Notes under the pieces: generated by a model
What the model was told of the DNA's origin: nothing
Databases searched by the model: none
The model's input: only the letters and a program-made list of their open reading frames with translations
Shown here: positions 15,690 through 25,470 of the stretch, piece by piece
Layout: each line of letters starts with the position of its first letter
How positions within the stretch are numbered: the first letter of the stretch is position 1
Source: Hyphomicrobiales bacterium
GTDB lineage: Bacteria > Pseudomonadota > Alphaproteobacteria > Rhizobiales > Rhizobiaceae
Length of the DNA: 64,000 nt
Direction of reading: 5' to 3'
NCBI GenBank assembly: GCA_900467185.1
Contig: UBPA01000014.1
Location: forward strand, 124,001 to 188,000
Program-made: the position numbers and the translations under genes

Positions 15690-18374
15690 ATGCCGAGAGC
15701 CGTGCTGCCACCATCGTCGCTTCGCCGGCAAGCCCGCTTTCGACCGCCGTCGATCGCGGGGAAGGTCGCACGCCCCCGGCTTCTCGATCTTCTGTCCCTG
15801 CCCGGCCAGCGACGGTTGACGATCCTTCTGGCGCCGGCCGGCTATGGCAAGACATCGCTGGCCGCACAATGGTATCACGCGCTTCTGGCGCAGGGCATAG
15901 ACGCGGCTTGGGTTTCGCTCGGTCCGGATGATAGCGACCAGAGCCGGTTTCTGCTCGCCCTGATCGAGGCGCTGGACCACGCGCTCGACCATCCGGCAAA
16001 GCCGGTCGATGCCGGCTCCATGTCCGTCGCCACGCTTCTCTCCGTGCTCGTCACGCGCCTGCAGCGCGTTCCGCCGGAAACGACCCTGTTTCTCGACGAT
16101 TATCATGCGTCCCAGACCGATGGCACGGAGGCGCTGATCGCGCGGCTGCTGTCGCATGACGATGTCGGGCATATCCGGTTCGTGCTTGTGTCCCGCAGCG
16201 CGCCGCGGTTTCCCACATCCGCCTTGCGCCTTTCCGGGGATGTCCGGCAGATCGGGCTTGCCGAGCTTGGATTCTCCGACGACGAGGCGCAGGCTTTCTT
16301 CGGCGGCAGCGATGCCGCGCTGAGCATCCCGCAGCTGAAAAGCCTCAACCAGCGGGCGGAAGGCTGGCCGGTCGCCCTGCAGATGATGCGGATTCTTCTG
16401 GAGGAGACCGGCGCCGACAGTCCGGCGATCCTGTCCGCGTTCAAGGACCGGAGCGGCGATATGGGGCTCTATCTGTCGGAGCAGGTCTTTTCGGGCCTCT
16501 CGGCTCCCCTCCAGCGGCTGCTCCTCGAAACATCCTCCCTGCCGGCCATCCATCGCGACCTCGTTTCGGCGCTGTGCGACGAGACGACCGCCGGCGCTTT
16601 TGCGTCCCTGCGCGATCAGGCCCTGCCCATCGCGGTGCTCGATGACGAGGGACGCTGGCTCCGCCTGCATCCGGTGCTGACGGCCTTCCTGAAGGAGGAA
16701 GCCGCCCGTCTCGGCATCGACAGTGCCGCGATCCTTGCCCGTGCCGCGCGCTGGTTTGCCGGGGAAGGCGATCTGGAGGCCGCCGTCGAGCATGCCTTCG
16801 CCGCCCGGGCGCCGGAGCTTGCGGCCGAGATCATCGAGGCGGCCGGAGGCTGGCGTCGGGTCTACACGACCAGCCGCGGCGGTGCCGCCCTGTTCCGCAA
16901 ACTGTCGGACGAAGCCGCGCAGATCGATCTTGCGGCCTATCCCCTGACCACGCTCGGTCTGGCCGTCGTCAGCGCCAAGGCGGCGCAGCTCGACGCGGCG
17001 GACTATTATCTCGAGATCGCCTCCCGGGGCGCCGACGCCGCGGACGAGGCGCTGTCGAGTGCGCTCCGGGTCGTCCGGGTTCTCGTCTCCCTCTACACCG
17101 ACCGCTGGGTCAGCAGCGCGGATCTCGGCGAACTCGAGCGCGATCTCGGCCGCGCCTCCGGGCGGGAGCTCGTGCATCGTGCGCTGTCGCTCAACATGCT
17201 GTCCTACAATTTCCTGATCCGCACGGACCTCGATCGCGCTTTGCATTACGGCAATCTGGCCATGCAGGCGTTTCGGGATGGGGGTGCGGATTTCGGAGCC
17301 CTGCACCTCTACACCCATATCGGCCAGGCATCCTTCTTCCGCGGCGACATGACCTCGGCGGAGGAGGCCTATGACCGGCTGATCGCCGAGGTAGCCGCGC
17401 ATATCGGCCGCGGCAGCGATTTCGATGCGGTCGGCCATGTGCTGAAATGCGAGGTCCTGTCGATGCGGGGCGATATCGCCGAGGCGGGTCAAGCGCTTGC
17501 CTGGGCGCTGCCGCATGTCGAACGCCATGATACCTGGCTCGACCCGCTGGCCGCCGGACTGCTGGCGCAGCAGCGCGTTCTCATCCTGTCCGGCGACAGG
17601 ATCGGTGCGCATGCCGCTATGGACCGGGCGCGGGCGACCGCGGGACGACGCGGCTTCGACCGCCTCGTCCGGATGATCGACGGGGAGCGCGTCGCGCTGC
17701 TCATCGCCTCGGGCGATCTTGCGGAGGCCGCGCGCTATGCCGAGGCAACCGGGTTCGGCGAGAAGGCAGCCCGGGCGGACCAGGTAAACGACCTCTCCCT
17801 GCGGCTTCGGGGAACGGTGCCCGCGCTTCTCTGGGTGCGGATGCATCTCGCAGAGGGTCGGCTGGAGGTCGCGCGCGATCTGCTGTCGAGGCTGGAGACG
17901 AGCCAGGCCCGCAAGCCGCATGTTGTCCGGCAGATCGAGTTGCGTCTCCTCGGCATCCGGCTGGCCATGGCCGCCGGCGATACGGCGACGGCCGGAAGCC
18001 GTCTGTCGGATCTCGTGCTCGGCCTGCCCGTGACGGACTATCGCGCCGTTCTCCTGTCGGAGGGTCCCGCCTTCATGGACGCTATCCTTGCGCTCGCCCA
18101 CGCGGCACCCGTGCCGCAGGTCGTGCTGCAGCGCCTGTTGCAGACGGCCGGCTCGCCGTCTGCGATCGTCCCGAAGACAGGTGGCCTGACGGAGCGCGAG
18201 CACGCGGTGATGCAGCTTCTGAGCGAAGGCCTCGGGAACAAGGATATTGGCCGGCGACTGTCCCTCAGCGACAACACGGTCAAGTTTCACCTGCGAAACA
18301 TCTACGCCAAGTTCGGCGTGACGACCCGCACGGCGGCAGCGGCAGCGGCGCGGACGGCCGGCCTGCTGCCCTGA
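15690..18374 (+). CDS. MalT-like LuxR-family transcriptional regulator (894 aa)
   Basis: The full STAND layout is visible. Walker A APAGYGKT is at residues 48-55 and Walker B LFLDDYH at 133-139. A winged-helix and TPR-like helical region covers about 250-800. The C-terminal LuxR helix-turn-helix (LTEREHAVMQLLSEGLGNKD, then NTVKFHLRNIYAKFG) occupies the last 65 residues. It is a paralogue of the regulator at 3856 but keeps the classical ATPase motifs. The ribosome binding site is modest (CTGGGAAAA). It reads toward hyuB at 18493, with an imperfect direct repeat in the gap, and probably activates the hydantoinase/polyamine-type importer operon. Confidence 0.87.
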   Translation: MPRAVLPPSSLRRQARFRPPSIAGKVARPRLLDLLSLPGQRRLTILLAPAGYGKTSLAAQWYHALLAQGIDAAWVSLGPDDSDQSRFLLALIEALDHALDHPAKPVDAGSMSVATLLSVLVTRLQRVPPETTLFLDDYHASQTDGTEALIARLLSHDDVGHIRFVLVSRSAPRFPTSALRLSGDVRQIGLAELGFSDDEAQAFFGGSDAALSIPQLKSLNQRAEGWPVALQMMRILLEETGADSPAILSAFKDRSGDMGLYLSEQVFSGLSAPLQRLLLETSSLPAIHRDLVSALCDETTAGAFASLRDQALPIAVLDDEGRWLRLHPVLTAFLKEEAARLGIDSAAILARAARWFAGEGDLEAAVEHAFAARAPELAAEIIEAAGGWRRVYTTSRGGAALFRKLSDEAAQIDLAAYPLTTLGLAVVSAKAAQLDAADYYLEIASRGADAADEALSSALRVVRVLVSLYTDRWVSSADLGELERDLGRASGRELVHRALSLNMLSYNFLIRTDLDRALHYGNLAMQAFRDGGADFGALHLYTHIGQASFFRGDMTSAEEAYDRLIAEVAAHIGRGSDFDAVGHVLKCEVLSMRGDIAEAGQALAWALPHVERHDTWLDPLAAGLLAQQRVLILSGDRIGAHAAMDRARATAGRRGFDRLVRMIDGERVALLIASGDLAEAARYAEATGFGEKAARADQVNDLSLRLRGTVPALLWVRMHLAEGRLEVARDLLSRLETSQARKPHVVRQIELRLLGIRLAMAAGDTATAGSRLSDLVLGLPVTDYRAVLLSEGPAFMDAILALAHAAPVPQVVLQRLLQTAGSPSAIVPKTGGLTEREHAVMQLLSEGLGNKDIGRRLSLSDNTVKFHLRNIYAKFGVTTRTAAAAAARTAGLLP

Positions 18375-18386
18375 CAGTCCGGGCTT

Positions 18387-18443
18387 CCCACCCGTTCGGG
18401 CAGGTATCGCCGGCCCCACCCCACCCGTCTGGCAGGCTATGCC
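18387..18443 (+). promoter_or_regulatory. Imperfect direct repeat upstream of hydantoinase operon
   Basis: CCCACCCGTTCGGGCAGG (18387-18404) recurs as CCCACCCGTCTGGCAGG (18420-18436). Further similarity follows (TATCGCC against CTATGCC). The copies start 33 bases apart, about three helical turns. They lie between the second MalT-like regulator and hyuB, ending 50 bases before the start. The arrangement parallels the repeat at 6322-6353, so a regulator site is a reasonable guess. Confidence 0.42.
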
Positions 18444-18492
18444 ACGCCGCGCTCCTCTCCTACGCTGCCTTTGACGAACCAAGGGGGTCCAC

Positions 18493-20181
18493 ATGCCGTC
18501 CGGGCAGACCATCATCGATTCGGTGACGCAGGAAATCATCGAGGGCAAGCTCGTTGCCACCGTGGATGAGATGGGCATCGTGATGGCCCGCACGAGCATG
18601 AGCCCCGTCATCTACGAAGTGCTCGATTTCGCCTGCGGTCTCCTGACCGCCGATGGCGAACTCGTGGCGCAGATGAACGGCATCACGCTCTTCACGGGCA
18701 CGTTCGGCGTGCAGGTCAAGGCGCTGATCGCGCAGTTCGGCGGGCGTCTTGCCGATGGCGACGTGCTTCTGACGAACGATCCCTATACCGGGGGCACGCA
18801 TGCCTGCGACTTCGCGATCGTCAAGCCGCTCTTCGTCGATGGGGAGATCCTGGCCTATGCGATCAACGTCGCCCACTATCTCGATGTCGGCGGCTCCGTT
18901 CCCGGCAGCCTTGCGCCCGATGCCACCTCGGTGTTTCAGGAGGGCCTGCGACTTCCCGGCGTGAAGGTGATGCGCGCCGATGCGTTCTGCGACGAGATCC
19001 TCCACATCCTCGCCGCCAATGTCCGCATGCCGCAGATTGCGCTTGGCGATCTCAACGCGCAGATCGCCACCGTTCGCGTCGCGGGTCGTCGGATGGCGGA
19101 GCTTGCGGCCAAGTATGACGCCGACGTGGTAAAGGCCGCCTTTGCGCATCTTCTGGCCAGCAGCGAAGCCAGTGCGCGCGCGGCGATTCTCGCTCTGCCC
19201 GACGGCGTGTACACGGCAACGGATGTGATCGACGGCGATGGCGTCACCGACGCACCGATCGATGTCACGGTCACGATCACGATTGCGGCCGATCGCATCA
19301 TCGCCGATTTCACCGGCTGCCCGCCTGCCGTTGCCGGGCCGATCAACTGCGCGCGCGGCGCCCTGCAATCCGCCGTCAAGACCATCGTCAAGGCTCTCAT
19401 CGACCCCCAGGCGCCGTCCAACGAAGGATGGTTCCGCCCCCTCGACGTCCTCTGTCCGCCGGGCACAGTGTTCACCGCGGAAAAGCCCTCACCGACCGGC
19501 TGGTACTACGAGGGTTCGGTTCACGCGTCGGAGCTGCTCTGGAAGGCGCTGGCGCCGCTCAAGCCCGGTCGGTTCTCCGCCGGCTCCTATTCCAGTCTCT
19601 GCGTCGTCTACATTTCCGGCCGGGACGACACCGGCGCGCCCTTCATCCACATCGAGCCGCAACATGGCGGATGGGGTGCGACGCCGGACGAGGACGGCGC
19701 CGGCGCGCTGATCGCGCTGACAGATGGCGACACCTACAACTATTCGGTCGAGGTCATCGAGGCCCGGTTTCCGCTGCGGGTCCGCCGCTACGCGCTGAAT
19801 GTCGAGGGCGGCACCGGCGCAGGGCGCCGCCGCGGCGGCTTCGGCATCATCCGGGAGTACGAGGTGCTTTCGACGGAAGCCTCCGCCTACGCCAGTTTCG
19901 GTCGGACGAAAACCCTCCCCTGGGGCGTCGATGGCGGGGCGGAGGGAACCGCAAACCGGCTCGAGATCGAACGGCACGCCGGAGGCCTCGACGTCCACGG
20001 CCGCGTTGCGCATCTTGATATCGCGCGCCACGACATCGTGCGGATCGTCACCGGCGGCGGCGGCGGCTGGGGGGATCCGAAACGGCGCGAGGCATCGAGG
20101 ATCGCGCGGGATGTGCGCGACGGACTGGTGGCGCGCGAGCTTGCGCTGGACGTGTACGGCTACGAGGAAGCGGCATCATGA
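18493..20181 (+). CDS. Hydantoinase B family subunit (HyuB-like)
   Basis: The ATG has AAGGGGG five bases upstream. The 562-residue protein matches the HyuB/oxoprolinase beta family: DPYTGGTHACDFAIV, GGSVPGSLAPDATSVFQEG, a GCPPAVAGPINC block, and a glycine-rich end (GGGGGWGDP). With HyuA it forms a cytoplasmic ATP-dependent complex that opens hydantoin, N-substituted hydantoin or 5-oxoproline-type rings. Its stop overlaps the HyuA start by ATGA. The substrate cannot be read from sequence. Confidence 0.9.
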   Translation: MPSGQTIIDSVTQEIIEGKLVATVDEMGIVMARTSMSPVIYEVLDFACGLLTADGELVAQMNGITLFTGTFGVQVKALIAQFGGRLADGDVLLTNDPYTGGTHACDFAIVKPLFVDGEILAYAINVAHYLDVGGSVPGSLAPDATSVFQEGLRLPGVKVMRADAFCDEILHILAANVRMPQIALGDLNAQIATVRVAGRRMAELAAKYDADVVKAAFAHLLASSEASARAAILALPDGVYTATDVIDGDGVTDAPIDVTVTITIAADRIIADFTGCPPAVAGPINCARGALQSAVKTIVKALIDPQAPSNEGWFRPLDVLCPPGTVFTAEKPSPTGWYYEGSVHASELLWKALAPLKPGRFSAGSYSSLCVVYISGRDDTGAPFIHIEPQHGGWGATPDEDGAGALIALTDGDTYNYSVEVIEARFPLRVRRYALNVEGGTGAGRRRGGFGIIREYEVLSTEASAYASFGRTKTLPWGVDGGAEGTANRLEIERHAGGLDVHGRVAHLDIARHDIVRIVTGGGGGWGDPKRREASRIARDVRDGLVARELALDVYGYEEAAS

Positions 20182-22241
20182 TCAGACTGGCAACGGATGT
20201 CGGCGGAACCTTCACCGACCTGGTCGGCTACGATGAGCGAAACGGCCGGCTTTTCACAGCAAAGAGCCTGACGACGACGCAGGATCAGTCGGAAGGTGTC
20301 CTTAACGCGATCTCCGCATCCGAGGCCGCCGACGGGCTTGCCACCCGCGACGTCACGTTCTTCGCCCATGGCGGCACCACCGTGATCAACGCGATCACGG
20401 AACGCAAGGGCGTGCGAACCGCGCTGGTCACCACGGCCGGGTTTCGCGACGTGCTGGAGATTGGACGCGGCAACCGGCCGGACCTCTACAACCTGCAGTT
20501 CAAGAGCCCCGAGCCCTTTGTCCCGCGTCACCTGCGTTTCGAGGTGCGCGAACGGATGGACGCCGGCGGAACCGTGGTTCTGCCCTTCGAGGAAGCCGAC
20601 CTGGCGCCGATCATCGCGGCCTGCAGGGCAGAGCGGATCGAGGCCGTCGCCATCCTCTTCCTCCACAGCTATGCGAACCCTCTCCATGAGGAGATCTGTG
20701 TGCGCCTTCTGGCCGCAGCCCTGCCGGAAGCGACCGTCTGCGCAAGCCACGCCGTGTCCCGGCAGTGGCGCGAATATGAGCGGTCGAACACCGTCGTCCT
20801 CAACGCCTATGTCCAGCCGATCATTCAGCGCTATTTCGAGCGGCTGGAGCGCGCCCTGATGGCGCGGGATCTGACCTGTCCCTACTACGCCATGCAGTCG
20901 AACGGCGGCATCTCCACATTCGACCAGGCGACCGCACGCCCGCTGACGCTGGTGGAATCCGGACCGGCCGGCGGCGTGGCGGGTGCTGCCTGCATCGGGC
21001 GCATACTGGGCGAGAGCGAGGTGCTCCATCTCGATGTCGGCGGCACGACGGCGAAGTGCTCGCTGATCCATGAGGGGCGCCCGACGCTGAACGTCGATTA
21101 CAAGCTCGAACATACCCGCATCGCCCCCGGACATCCGGTGCAGGTTCCGGTGGTCGATATCGTGGAGATCGGGTCGGGCGGCGGCTCCATTGCCCGCATC
21201 GACACGCAGGGTCGCCTACGCGTTGGCCCGGAAAGCGCTGGCTCTTCCCCGGGCCCCGCCTGTTACGGTCGCGGCGGCACCCGGCCGACGCTGACCGATG
21301 CGCTCGTTGCCATCGGCATCTTCGACCCGGACAGTTTTGCCGGCGGGACGATGCGCCTCGATGTCGCCAAGGCGTCCGAGGCGATCGCATCCATCGCCGG
21401 GCCGCTCGCCATGTCGGTGGAGGATGCCGCACTGGCCATCATCGAGATCGCGCATGCCAGCATGATCAATGCCCTGAAGCTGGTGACGGTCCAGCGCGGC
21501 CACGACCCGCGCGATTCCGTCTTCATCATCAGCGGCGGCGCCGGGCCGGCCTTGGCCAGCCGCCTCGGCCGGGACCTCGCCGTCAAGGCGACGATCGTAC
21601 CGCCGCATTCCGGCATCTTCTCCGCCTGGGGCATGCTGGCCGCCGAGCCGCGGGCGGACTTCCGGTCGACCTGGTTCGCGCCTCTGTCGCACGAGGCTCT
21701 TGCCGCCCTCGCAGAGCGCTTCTCCGGCCTCGAAAAGGAAGCTGCGACCTACTTCGCCAAGGACGAGGACGTCCCGATCCGCTTTCTCTATCAGGTCGAG
21801 GCGCGCTATCGCGGTCAGGAACACGGCGTGTTCGTGGGCTTCTCCGCCGGGGACACGGTGGAAAGCTTCTCCGAACGGCTGCACGCGGCGCATGAACGCG
21901 CCTATGCCTTCCGTCTGACGACGACGCCGGTGGAGATCACGACGATGCACCTCGAAGCCGTCCTCGAAGGCCCGGTCATCACGCTGCCCGCGCAGAGCCC
22001 GGCCGGGCGAACGCTCGATGCGGCGGTAAAGGGCGAACGCCGGGTCTATTTCGGCAAGGAGACCGGGTGGCTGCCCTGCCCCGTCTACGATCGCCTGGCC
22101 CTGCCGATCGCGCAGGATATCCTGGGGCCGCTTCTGGTCGAGGAGGCGACGACCACCAGCCTCGTTCAGCCCGGCCAGCTGCTGAGCCTGACCGAAAACG
22201 GCATTATGGTCATTCGCGAAGCCGGCCGGGGAGCGCGCTAG
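20178..22241 (+). CDS. Hydantoinase A family subunit (HyuA-like)
   Basis: The 687-residue protein has usual HyuA length, with IRLATDVGGTFTDLVGYD at the N-terminus and LDVGGTTAKCSL near residue 285, the two nucleotide-binding motifs of the ASKHA fold. GSGGGSIARID and GPESAGSSPGPACYGRGG are further family signatures. It should supply ATP-dependent activation for the HyuB partner upstream. The polyamine-type ATPase gene starts on the next base after its stop, so uptake and hydrolysis share one transcript. Confidence 0.92.
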   Translation: MIRLATDVGGTFTDLVGYDERNGRLFTAKSLTTTQDQSEGVLNAISASEAADGLATRDVTFFAHGGTTVINAITERKGVRTALVTTAGFRDVLEIGRGNRPDLYNLQFKSPEPFVPRHLRFEVRERMDAGGTVVLPFEEADLAPIIAACRAERIEAVAILFLHSYANPLHEEICVRLLAAALPEATVCASHAVSRQWREYERSNTVVLNAYVQPIIQRYFERLERALMARDLTCPYYAMQSNGGISTFDQATARPLTLVESGPAGGVAGAACIGRILGESEVLHLDVGGTTAKCSLIHEGRPTLNVDYKLEHTRIAPGHPVQVPVVDIVEIGSGGGSIARIDTQGRLRVGPESAGSSPGPACYGRGGTRPTLTDALVAIGIFDPDSFAGGTMRLDVAKASEAIASIAGPLAMSVEDAALAIIEIAHASMINALKLVTVQRGHDPRDSVFIISGGAGPALASRLGRDLAVKATIVPPHSGIFSAWGMLAAEPRADFRSTWFAPLSHEALAALAERFSGLEKEAATYFAKDEDVPIRFLYQVEARYRGQEHGVFVGFSAGDTVESFSERLHAAHERAYAFRLTTTPVEITTMHLEAVLEGPVITLPAQSPAGRTLDAAVKGERRVYFGKETGWLPCPVYDRLALPIAQDILGPLLVEEATTTSLVQPGQLLSLTENGIMVIREAGRGAR

Positions 22242-23327
22242 ATGGCGATCGCAATCGACATACAGTCCGTGACCCGCGCCTATGGCCCCATCAAGGCACT
22301 GGACGGCATCGATCTCTCCATCAAGGCCGGCGAATTCTTCACGCTTCTCGGCTCCTCCGGCTGCGGAAAGAGCACGCTTCTGAAGCTCCTCGGCGGGTTC
22401 GATCGCCCGACTCAAGGCCGTATCCTCTTCGACGGCCGCGACGTGATCGACGTGCCCGCCAACAAGCGGCCCGTAAACACTGTCTTTCAAAGTCTCGCAC
22501 TCTTCCCGCACATGACGGTCGCGCAGAACGTCGGCTACGGCCTGAAACTGCGCGGTCTCTCCGGAGCCGCGCTCAAGGCGAAAGTCGAGGATGCGCTGGA
22601 TTTGGTCGAGCTTCCCGGTTTCGGCCCGCGCGCGATCGGCATGATGTCGGGTGGTCAGCGCCAGCGGGTCGCGCTTGCGCGCGCTCTGGTCATGGAACCG
22701 GGCATCCTCCTGCTCGACGAGCCGCTGACGGGCCTCGACGAGCGCCTGCGCCAGCAGATGCGCGACGAGTTCGGCCGCCTCCACCGGCGAACCGGCGCCA
22801 CCTTCATTCTCGTGACGCACAATCAGGACGAGGCGCTGAGCCTGTCGGATCGCATGGCCATCATGCACAAGGGCCGGATCGAGCAGCTGGACGCGCCGGC
22901 ACAATTTTTCGAGCGTCCCGCCAACAGCTTCGTGGCCCGCTTTGTCGGCATCGAGACACTGCTCAGGCCGGAGCGCATCGAGATGCGGGAGGACGGTCCC
23001 CACGCCATCGTGGGCGGCCAGTCCCTGCGGCTCCGCTTGCCGGTGGCAAGCGCGGACGCCGACAGCCTCGTCGCCATTCGGCCGGACAGGCTGCGTATTG
23101 CGGAGAAGATCGACACCGCGGATCTCGTCCTGACGGTGGCGGAGACCACGTTTCGCGGGCTGCAGACGGATGTACGCCTTGCATTCGCAGACGGTCAGAG
23201 CCTTGTGGCCGTCGTCTCGAGCGACAGTCCCGCGGCGAGGGTGACGGCGGGCACGCGCGTCCCGCTTTCGCTTCTTCCGGATGCCGCCATGCTTCTATCG
23301 GGTTCGGGAATGCCGCCGGCCGCGTAA
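22242..23327 (+). CDS. ABC importer ATPase, PotA/CysA-like with TOBE tail
   Basis: The 361-residue protein has Walker A GSSGCGKST (37-45), Q-loop FQSLALFPHMTV, signature MSGGQRQRVALARAL, Walker B ILLLDEPLTGLD and H-loop VTHNQDEA. The region after about residue 240 fits the TOBE-type regulatory domain of spermidine/putrescine-type importers. It starts directly after the HyuA stop, with GGGGAG eight bases upstream. It energises the permeases at 24613 and 25467. Confidence 0.92.
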   Translation: MAIAIDIQSVTRAYGPIKALDGIDLSIKAGEFFTLLGSSGCGKSTLLKLLGGFDRPTQGRILFDGRDVIDVPANKRPVNTVFQSLALFPHMTVAQNVGYGLKLRGLSGAALKAKVEDALDLVELPGFGPRAIGMMSGGQRQRVALARALVMEPGILLLDEPLTGLDERLRQQMRDEFGRLHRRTGATFILVTHNQDEALSLSDRMAIMHKGRIEQLDAPAQFFERPANSFVARFVGIETLLRPERIEMREDGPHAIVGGQSLRLRLPVASADADSLVAIRPDRLRIAEKIDTADLVLTVAETTFRGLQTDVRLAFADGQSLVAVVSSDSPAARVTAGTRVPLSLLPDAAMLLSGSGMPPAA

Positions 23328-23358
23328 CGCGTCGGGGGTCAACAAAAGGGGAAAGACC

Positions 23359-24531
23359 ATGACGAGACGTCCAGTGCCTTCCGCATGCGCCAGCAATATC
23401 GGCCGGCGCCAGATCCTGAAACTCATGGGCCTCGGGGGCACGGCTCTGGCAGCCGGCGGCCTCGGGCTTGGGCAGCGCGCCCTTGCACAGGAGGCGGGAA
23501 CCGTCGCCTTTTGGGCAACCGCGACGCTCGATATCGCCGACAAGTGGCCGGAGTTCGCGACCCAGGCCGGCATCGCACCCGAGTTCACCGACAACGGCAA
23601 CGATCTCGGCCCCGTCATCGCCCGCCTTGCCGCGGGGAACGCCAACGATCTCTTCGATGTCGGCGGCTTCCAGGGCGGCGCGGAAAAGGAACTCGCCCGT
23701 CAGAGTGCCATCGTTCCGTGGGACCTTTCGAAGATCCCGAACTACGACAGCGTCTGGTCCTGGGCCAAGGACATCGCCTATCTCAAGCAGGACGGCAAGC
23801 AGTACGGCATACCCACCGTCATCAACGCGGACTCGATCATCTACCGGCCCGACAAGCTCGGCAAGATCGACAGCTACGGCGCCATCTTCGACCCGAAGCT
23901 GAAGGGCCGCGTGGCCATGGAGGATGCCTGGATCAACAGCGCCATCTTCACCGCCATGTATCTGAAGGAAAGCGAGAACCAGCCGATCAAGGACCCGGGA
24001 AACCTGTCGGAGTCCGAACTCGGCCTCGTCATGGAATTTCTGATCAAGCACAAGACCGACGGACAGTTCCGCACCTTCTGGAACGGCTGGGAGCAGGGCG
24101 TGCAGCTCGTCGCCGACGAGGAAGTCGATGCCATGACCGGCTGGGAGCCGATCGTCTATGAAGGCCGCAAGCGGGGCCTTCAGGTGGAATACGCCGCGCC
24201 CGTCGAGGGCTATGAGGGCTGGGGCAACAATACGGTGCTGCTGAAGGGCGCCGAAGACCGGGGAACCGCCGAGGCGGCGCATCGGTTCGTCGACGGGCTG
24301 CTGGGCGGTTTCTACGGTTGCGAACTCGGCAAGGCGCGTGGCTACATCGTGCCGACCGACAAGAACCTCGACTACGCGAAGGCTCACCCGACGGAATATG
24401 CACCCGAAGAGGTCGAAAAGCTGGCCGAGCACGTCAAGGCGAAATTTGCCGGCAAGGTCTTCTGGCAGAACGCGCGGCCGGACAATTTCCAGCTTTACGA
24501 GGAATGGTGGCAGAAGCTGCGGAATGCCTGA
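23359..24531 (+). CDS. ABC importer substrate-binding protein, spermidine/putrescine (PotD) type, Tat signal
   Basis: The chosen ATG has AAAGGGGAAAG upstream. It yields a twin-arginine signal, NIGRRQILKLMGLGGTALAA, with cleavage near ALAQ-E around residue 38. The 390-residue protein has the PotD-like layout (VAFWATATLDIADKW, YGIPTVINADSIIYRPDK). The Tat signal implies folding or cofactor acquisition before export. Operon context with hydantoinase subunits points to a cyclic amide or related nitrogen compound as ligand, not a polyamine (inference). Confidence 0.9.
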   Translation: MTRRPVPSACASNIGRRQILKLMGLGGTALAAGGLGLGQRALAQEAGTVAFWATATLDIADKWPEFATQAGIAPEFTDNGNDLGPVIARLAAGNANDLFDVGGFQGGAEKELARQSAIVPWDLSKIPNYDSVWSWAKDIAYLKQDGKQYGIPTVINADSIIYRPDKLGKIDSYGAIFDPKLKGRVAMEDAWINSAIFTAMYLKESENQPIKDPGNLSESELGLVMEFLIKHKTDGQFRTFWNGWEQGVQLVADEEVDAMTGWEPIVYEGRKRGLQVEYAAPVEGYEGWGNNTVLLKGAEDRGTAEAAHRFVDGLLGGFYGCELGKARGYIVPTDKNLDYAKAHPTEYAPEEVEKLAEHVKAKFAGKVFWQNARPDNFQLYEEWWQKLRNA

Positions 24532-24566
24532 TCGCGTCAAGCCGGGCTTCCAGATCTTGAGAGAAG

Positions 24567-24591
24567 GCCGGCGGCAATCCTTGCCGCCGGC
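24567..24591 (+). other. Perfect 11 bp hairpin after binding-protein gene
   Basis: GCCGGCGGCAA pairs perfectly with TTGCCGCCGGC around a TCC loop, 36 bases after the binding-protein stop and 22 bases before the permease start. No T-tract follows, so it is more likely an mRNA-stabilising structure than a terminator. This is the same placement as at 8041-8114, 36341 and 63031. Confidence 0.6.
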
Positions 24592-24612
24592 GCCGTCAAC
24601 CGGATCCTGTCC

Positions 24613-25470
24613 ATGAACCGTCGCCCCCTCGCCCTCATCGCGTCGCCGCTCCTTGCCATCCTCCTGCTCGGCGCCGTGCCGCTGGCGCTGGTGCTCGTCT
24701 GGAGTTTCTGGACCTGGGATCCTGCCACCTACTGGATCAAGCCGGATCTGAGCCTTGCCGGATACGGCGCGATCCTCGAGGCAGGTCGCTGGACGGTAAT
24801 CGTCTCGACCCTGCTCAAGGCCGCGGGAACGGCCGCCTTGTGCGTGGTGCTCGCCTTTCCCATCGCCTATGCCGTTCATTTCCTCAGCGGGCCGCGCCTG
24901 CAGACCGTGCTTCTCGCGCTGATCACGATTCCGTTCTTCACGTCCTACCTCATACGCGCCTTTTCCTGGCGGCTGGTCCTCGGGCGAACCGGCATCGTCA
25001 ACACGACGCTCCAGCAGCTCGGCCTGACGCAGGCGCCGGTGGACTGGCTGCTGTTCAGCAACTTCGCCGTCGTGGTCGGCCTGGTCGCCTCCTATCTTCC
25101 CTTCGCCGTCTTCCCGCTCGTCCTCGCCTTCAAGCGCGTCTCGCCCGACCTGTTGGCCGCCGCGCAGGATCTCGGCGCCGGTTTCTGGCGTGCCGTCGTC
25201 ACGGTTCTCGTGCCTCTGACCATGTCCGGCATCTTTGCCGGCTTCCTGTTCGTCTTCGTCATGGCCGCCGGCTCGTCCACCGAGGTGCAGATGCTGGGCG
25301 GCGCCGGCGCCTCCATCATCTCCGTGATGATCAACGACGTCATGCGGGTGGCGAACTACCCGCTCGCCTTTGCGATCTCCACGATCGTCCTCGTCGTCAT
25401 TTTCGCGCTCGTGCTGATCGGCAACGCCGCCTTCGGGCTCGCATCCCTGTTCGGGGAGGAGGAACGATGA
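24613..25470 (+). CDS. ABC importer permease, PotB type
   Basis: The 285-residue protein has about six membrane segments. It carries the PotB landmarks LITIPFFTSYLIRAFSWRLV and an EAA-like loop, SPDLLAAAQDLGAGFWRAVV. It starts at ATG 24613 with a weak ribosome binding site and overlaps the PotC-type gene by ATGA. It forms the transmembrane pore with that partner. Confidence 0.92.
   Translation: MNRRPLALIASPLLAILLLGAVPLALVLVWSFWTWDPATYWIKPDLSLAGYGAILEAGRWTVIVSTLLKAAGTAALCVVLAFPIAYAVHFLSGPRLQTVLLALITIPFFTSYLIRAFSWRLVLGRTGIVNTTLQQLGLTQAPVDWLLFSNFAVVVGLVASYLPFAVFPLVLAFKRVSPDLLAAAQDLGAGFWRAVVTVLVPLTMSGIFAGFLFVFVMAAGSSTEVQMLGGAGASIISVMINDVMRVANYPLAFAISTIVLVVIFALVLIGNAAFGLASLFGEEER

Noticed and set aside
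15675-18611. 978-codon frame opposite the second MalT-like regulator
   Set aside because: Same artefact; the forward frame carries Walker A, Walker B and LuxR motifs.
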